From JAWWBN01 sp033720955 (GTDB lineage: Bacteria; Acidobacteriota; Thermoanaerobaculia; Multivoradales; JAHEKO01), in assembly GCA_033720955.1 (NCBI GenBank), contig JAWWBN010000165.1, positions 1 through 8,649 on the forward strand: a DNA stretch of 8,649 bases, in the 5' to 3' direction. The notes beneath the pieces are model-generated. The model saw only the letters and a program-made list of their open reading frames with translations, had not been told where the DNA came from and did no database searches. A program made the translations under genes and the position numbers. Positions 6,939-8,649 of the stretch are shown here, in pieces. Each line of letters starts with the position of its first letter. Position 1 is the first letter of the stretch.

Positions 6939-7727
6939 GTGATCGAGTTCCTCAAGAACCTGCAGAAGTCGATCGTCAAGTCCCAGATCTGGCGGTCCAT
7001 CTTCCGGGTCGGGCTGCCGACGGACAACCGGAAGCGCGCCCTGGCCATGCTGGGCAACGTCGTGCTCCACCTGCACCCGATCAAGGTCAAGAAGTCGGGT
7101 CTGAGGATGAGCTACACCTGGTGCATGGGAGGCACCTCGTTCTTCCTCTTCCTGGTGGAGACGATCACCGGCATCCTGCTGATGTTCTACTACCGGCCCA
7201 CCGTCGAGTACGCCTACTTCGACATGGTGGACCTGCGCGAGGCGGCCGCCTTCGGCATCATGCGCGAGCTCCACCGCTGGGGCGCCCACGCCATGGTCAT
7301 CGCGGTCTGGCTCCACATGTTCCGCGTCTTCATGACCGGCTCCTACAAGCCGCCGCGCGAGTTCAACTGGAACGTCGGCGTGATCCTGCTCGTGCTGACG
7401 CTGCTGCTCTCTTTCACCGGCTACCTGCTGCCGTGGGACCAGCTCGCCATCTGGGCGATCACCGTGGGCTCGAACATGGCCCGGGCGACCCCCCTCCTGG
7501 GATACGAGGGCCCGGGAGCGGCCCTCCTCACCTTGGGCGGCACCAAGCTGATCCACGTCGGCAGCGACGCCCGCTTCGCGCTGATCGCCGGGCGCACCAT
7601 CGGCGGCGGCACCCTGATCCGCTTCTACGTCCTGCACTGCGTCGCCATTCCCTTCGTCGCCGCCTTCCTGATGGCCGTGCACTTCTGGCGCGTGCGCAAG
7701 GACGGCGGCATCTCGGGCCCGATGTAG
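6939..7727 (+). CDS. petB: Cytochrome b6-like dihaem cytochrome b (N-terminal part of cytochrome b)
   Basis: A 262-residue four-helix cytochrome b of the split, b6f-like type. Helices are at about 60-85, 113-133, 146-165 and 229-250. Haem b ligands are His112 and His126 (LHRW ... WLHMFRV, 14 apart) and His233 and His248 (VLHC ... VHFW, 15 apart); the 15-residue gap is the b6-type spacing. Cys62 in YTWCMGG aligns with the Cys of b6 (FYCLGG) that carries the extra covalent haem c_n (c_i), so that haem is predicted. FYYRPTVE, SFTGYLLPWDQ and the C-terminal RKDGGISGPM closely follow b6. It forms the Qo and Qi sites with the Rieske and subunit IV proteins. The start is GTG with a good ribosome binding site. 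Eight bases separate its stop from the next gene. Confidence 0.95.
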   Translation: MIEFLKNLQKSIVKSQIWRSIFRVGLPTDNRKRALAMLGNVVLHLHPIKVKKSGLRMSYTWCMGGTSFFLFLVETITGILLMFYYRPTVEYAYFDMVDLREAAAFGIMRELHRWGAHAMVIAVWLHMFRVFMTGSYKPPREFNWNVGVILLVLTLLLSFTGYLLPWDQLAIWAITVGSNMARATPLLGYEGPGAALLTLGGTKLIHVGSDARFALIAGRTIGGGTLIRFYVLHCVAIPFVAAFLMAVHFWRVRKDGGISGPM

Positions 7728-7735
7728 CGCGAGCG

Positions 7736-8548
7736 ATGGACGCGATCAAGCAGGCCATCAACACCCTCTCCTACCCGTGGTGGTCCTTCACCGCGTCGAT
7801 CGTCCTGTTCGCGCTGGCGGTGAGGTGGAAGTGGCTGTGGAGCAAGCCCGGCGGCTGGGCGCTGCACATCGGCATCACCGTCTTCCTGATCGCCAGCATG
7901 TTCGACCCGAACTTCCGGGCCGTGGTCGCCAAGCCGGACAACATCCCGATCGTGATGCTGGTCTACCTGGTGACCTTCTTCTGGTGGTTCGCGATGCACA
8001 AGGCGCTCGAGAACGACCGCCGCCGCGGCCAGGGGGAGCCGACCTTCGAGGAGACGGAGTCGGAGGACAAGATCTTCACCTGGCCCGATCTGGTCTTCTC
8101 CGAGTTCATCTGCATGGTGCTCCTCACCGTCGGCCTGGTGGTCTGGTCGGTGGTGCTCAAGGCGCCGCTGGAGGAGCCGGCCAACACGGCGGTGGCGCCC
8201 AACCCGTCCAAGGCGCCCTGGTACTTCCTGGGCCTCCAGGAGATGCTGGTCTACTTCGACCCCTGGATGGCGGGCGTGGTGCTGCCGGGGCTGATCATCC
8301 TGGGCCTGATGGCCATCCCCTACATCGACACCAACCCGAAGGGCAACGGCTACTACACCTTCTCCGAGCGCAAGAGCGAGATCTGGCTCTTCCTCTTCGG
8401 GTTCGTGGTGCTCTGGGTGCAGCTCATCGTCATCGGCACCTTCCTGCGCGGCCCCAACTGGAACTTCTTCGGGCCCTACGAGTTCTGGGACGTCAACAAG
8501 ATCGAGCCGCTGGTCAACGTCGATCTGTCCGAGGTGATCTGGATCTAG
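7736..8548 (+). CDS. petD: Subunit IV-like C-terminal cytochrome b protein, apparently cut short by an in-frame TAG
   Basis: A 270-residue membrane protein that supplies the C-terminal half of cytochrome b. Three hydrophobic segments (about 17-35, 42-56, 70-88) precede the conserved part and are absent from plant or cyanobacterial subunit IV. Then come helices E (about 118-141), F (178-197) and G (216-236). The Qo loop reads SKAPWYFLGLQEML (158-171): the usual PEWY motif is APWY, lacking the catalytic-loop Glu. The LRGPNWNFFGPYEFWD stretch (237-252) is recalled from related acidobacterial, myxobacterial and planctomycete proteins. The reading ends at TAG 8546-8548 in ...EVIWI, but the same frame continues with sequence that, from memory, matches the C-terminal part of these relatives. 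The start ATG lies 8 bp after the petB stop with only a weak ribosome site, so coupling is likely. Confidence 0.88.
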   Translation: MDAIKQAINTLSYPWWSFTASIVLFALAVRWKWLWSKPGGWALHIGITVFLIASMFDPNFRAVVAKPDNIPIVMLVYLVTFFWWFAMHKALENDRRRGQGEPTFEETESEDKIFTWPDLVFSEFICMVLLTVGLVVWSVVLKAPLEEPANTAVAPNPSKAPWYFLGLQEMLVYFDPWMAGVVLPGLIILGLMAIPYIDTNPKGNGYYTFSERKSEIWLFLFGFVVLWVQLIVIGTFLRGPNWNFFGPYEFWDVNKIEPLVNVDLSEVIWI

Positions 8549-8649
8549 CTGCTGGGGGTCGGGCTGCCCGCCCACTGGTTCCTGCGGGAGATCTTCGGCA
8601 TCCTGCTGATGGGCTTCTACTTCCTGGTCCTGCCGGTGCTGCTGCTGAG
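8549..8649 (+). other. petD: In-frame continuation of the subunit IV gene after the TAG, cut by window edge
   Basis: Thirty-three codons directly after TAG 8546-8548 remain open in the same frame. They give LLGVGLPAHWFLREIFGI followed by a strongly hydrophobic segment ending in Leu at the window edge. This looks like the linker and next membrane helix expected after the ...LSEVIWI segment in related proteins. There is no ribosome binding site or credible new start apart from an ATG at 8609 inside the helix. It is either the lost C-terminus of a gene with a nonsense mutation, a base-call error, or readthrough sequence. Confidence 0.6.

Noticed and set aside
5655..7682. 675-codon minus-strand frame opposite cytochrome c, Rieske and cytochrome b genes
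   Set aside because: It is antisense to three genes with clear haem or cluster ligands and has no recognisable motifs.
7625..8575. 316-codon minus-strand frame opposite the subunit IV gene
   Set aside because: Asp/His/Glu/Gln-rich shadow translation; the plus strand encodes conserved membrane helices.

Overview
The window is a GC-rich (about 70%), gene-dense piece of a bacterial chromosome or MAG contig holding two divergently transcribed quinol-oxidising modules. It suggests an aerobic Gram-negative-type bacterium with Tat export, lipoproteins and multihaem cytochromes. The pairing of Alternative Complex III with a b6f-like Rieske/cytochrome b complex of this style recalls Acidobacteriota, Myxococcota or similar phyla. 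That placement is a low-confidence impression; no marker gene here settles it.

Layout. On the minus strand, reading leftwards from about 4632, are actA (pentahaem cytochrome c), actB (fused molybdopterin-like plus Fe-S protein) and actC (NrfD-like membrane subunit, cut by the left edge). Each pair is joined by a 4-bp ATGA stop/start overlap. A 160-bp divergent intergenic region (4633-4792) carries a perfect CRP-type palindrome (TGTGA-N6-TCACA) and a plausible minus-strand promoter. On the plus strand follow a membrane-anchored HEAT-repeat protein, a small lipoprotein-like monohaem cytochrome c, a Tat-dependent Rieske protein with its own candidate promoter, a cytochrome b6-like protein with four haem-ligand His and the Cys expected for haem c_n (c_i), and a subunit IV-like protein. 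The last is interrupted by an in-frame TAG, with coding-like sequence continuing to the right edge. No stretch over 300 bases lacks a gene.

How the genes work together. ActABC would take electrons from menaquinol or ubiquinol in the membrane and pass them through Fe-S clusters and c-haems to a cytochrome c or directly to a terminal oxidase. The Rieske/b/IV module would do the same chemistry by a Q-cycle, with the small cytochrome c as a likely electron acceptor because no cytochrome c1 or f gene is visible. The two are functional alternatives sharing one control region, so a CRP/FNR-family regulator could balance them (inference).

Two places need checking at read level. The HEAT-repeat reading frame does not stop before the cytochrome c gene but runs through it in another frame, with a C7 tract near its likely true end. 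The TAG in the subunit IV gene lies one transition away from TGG.
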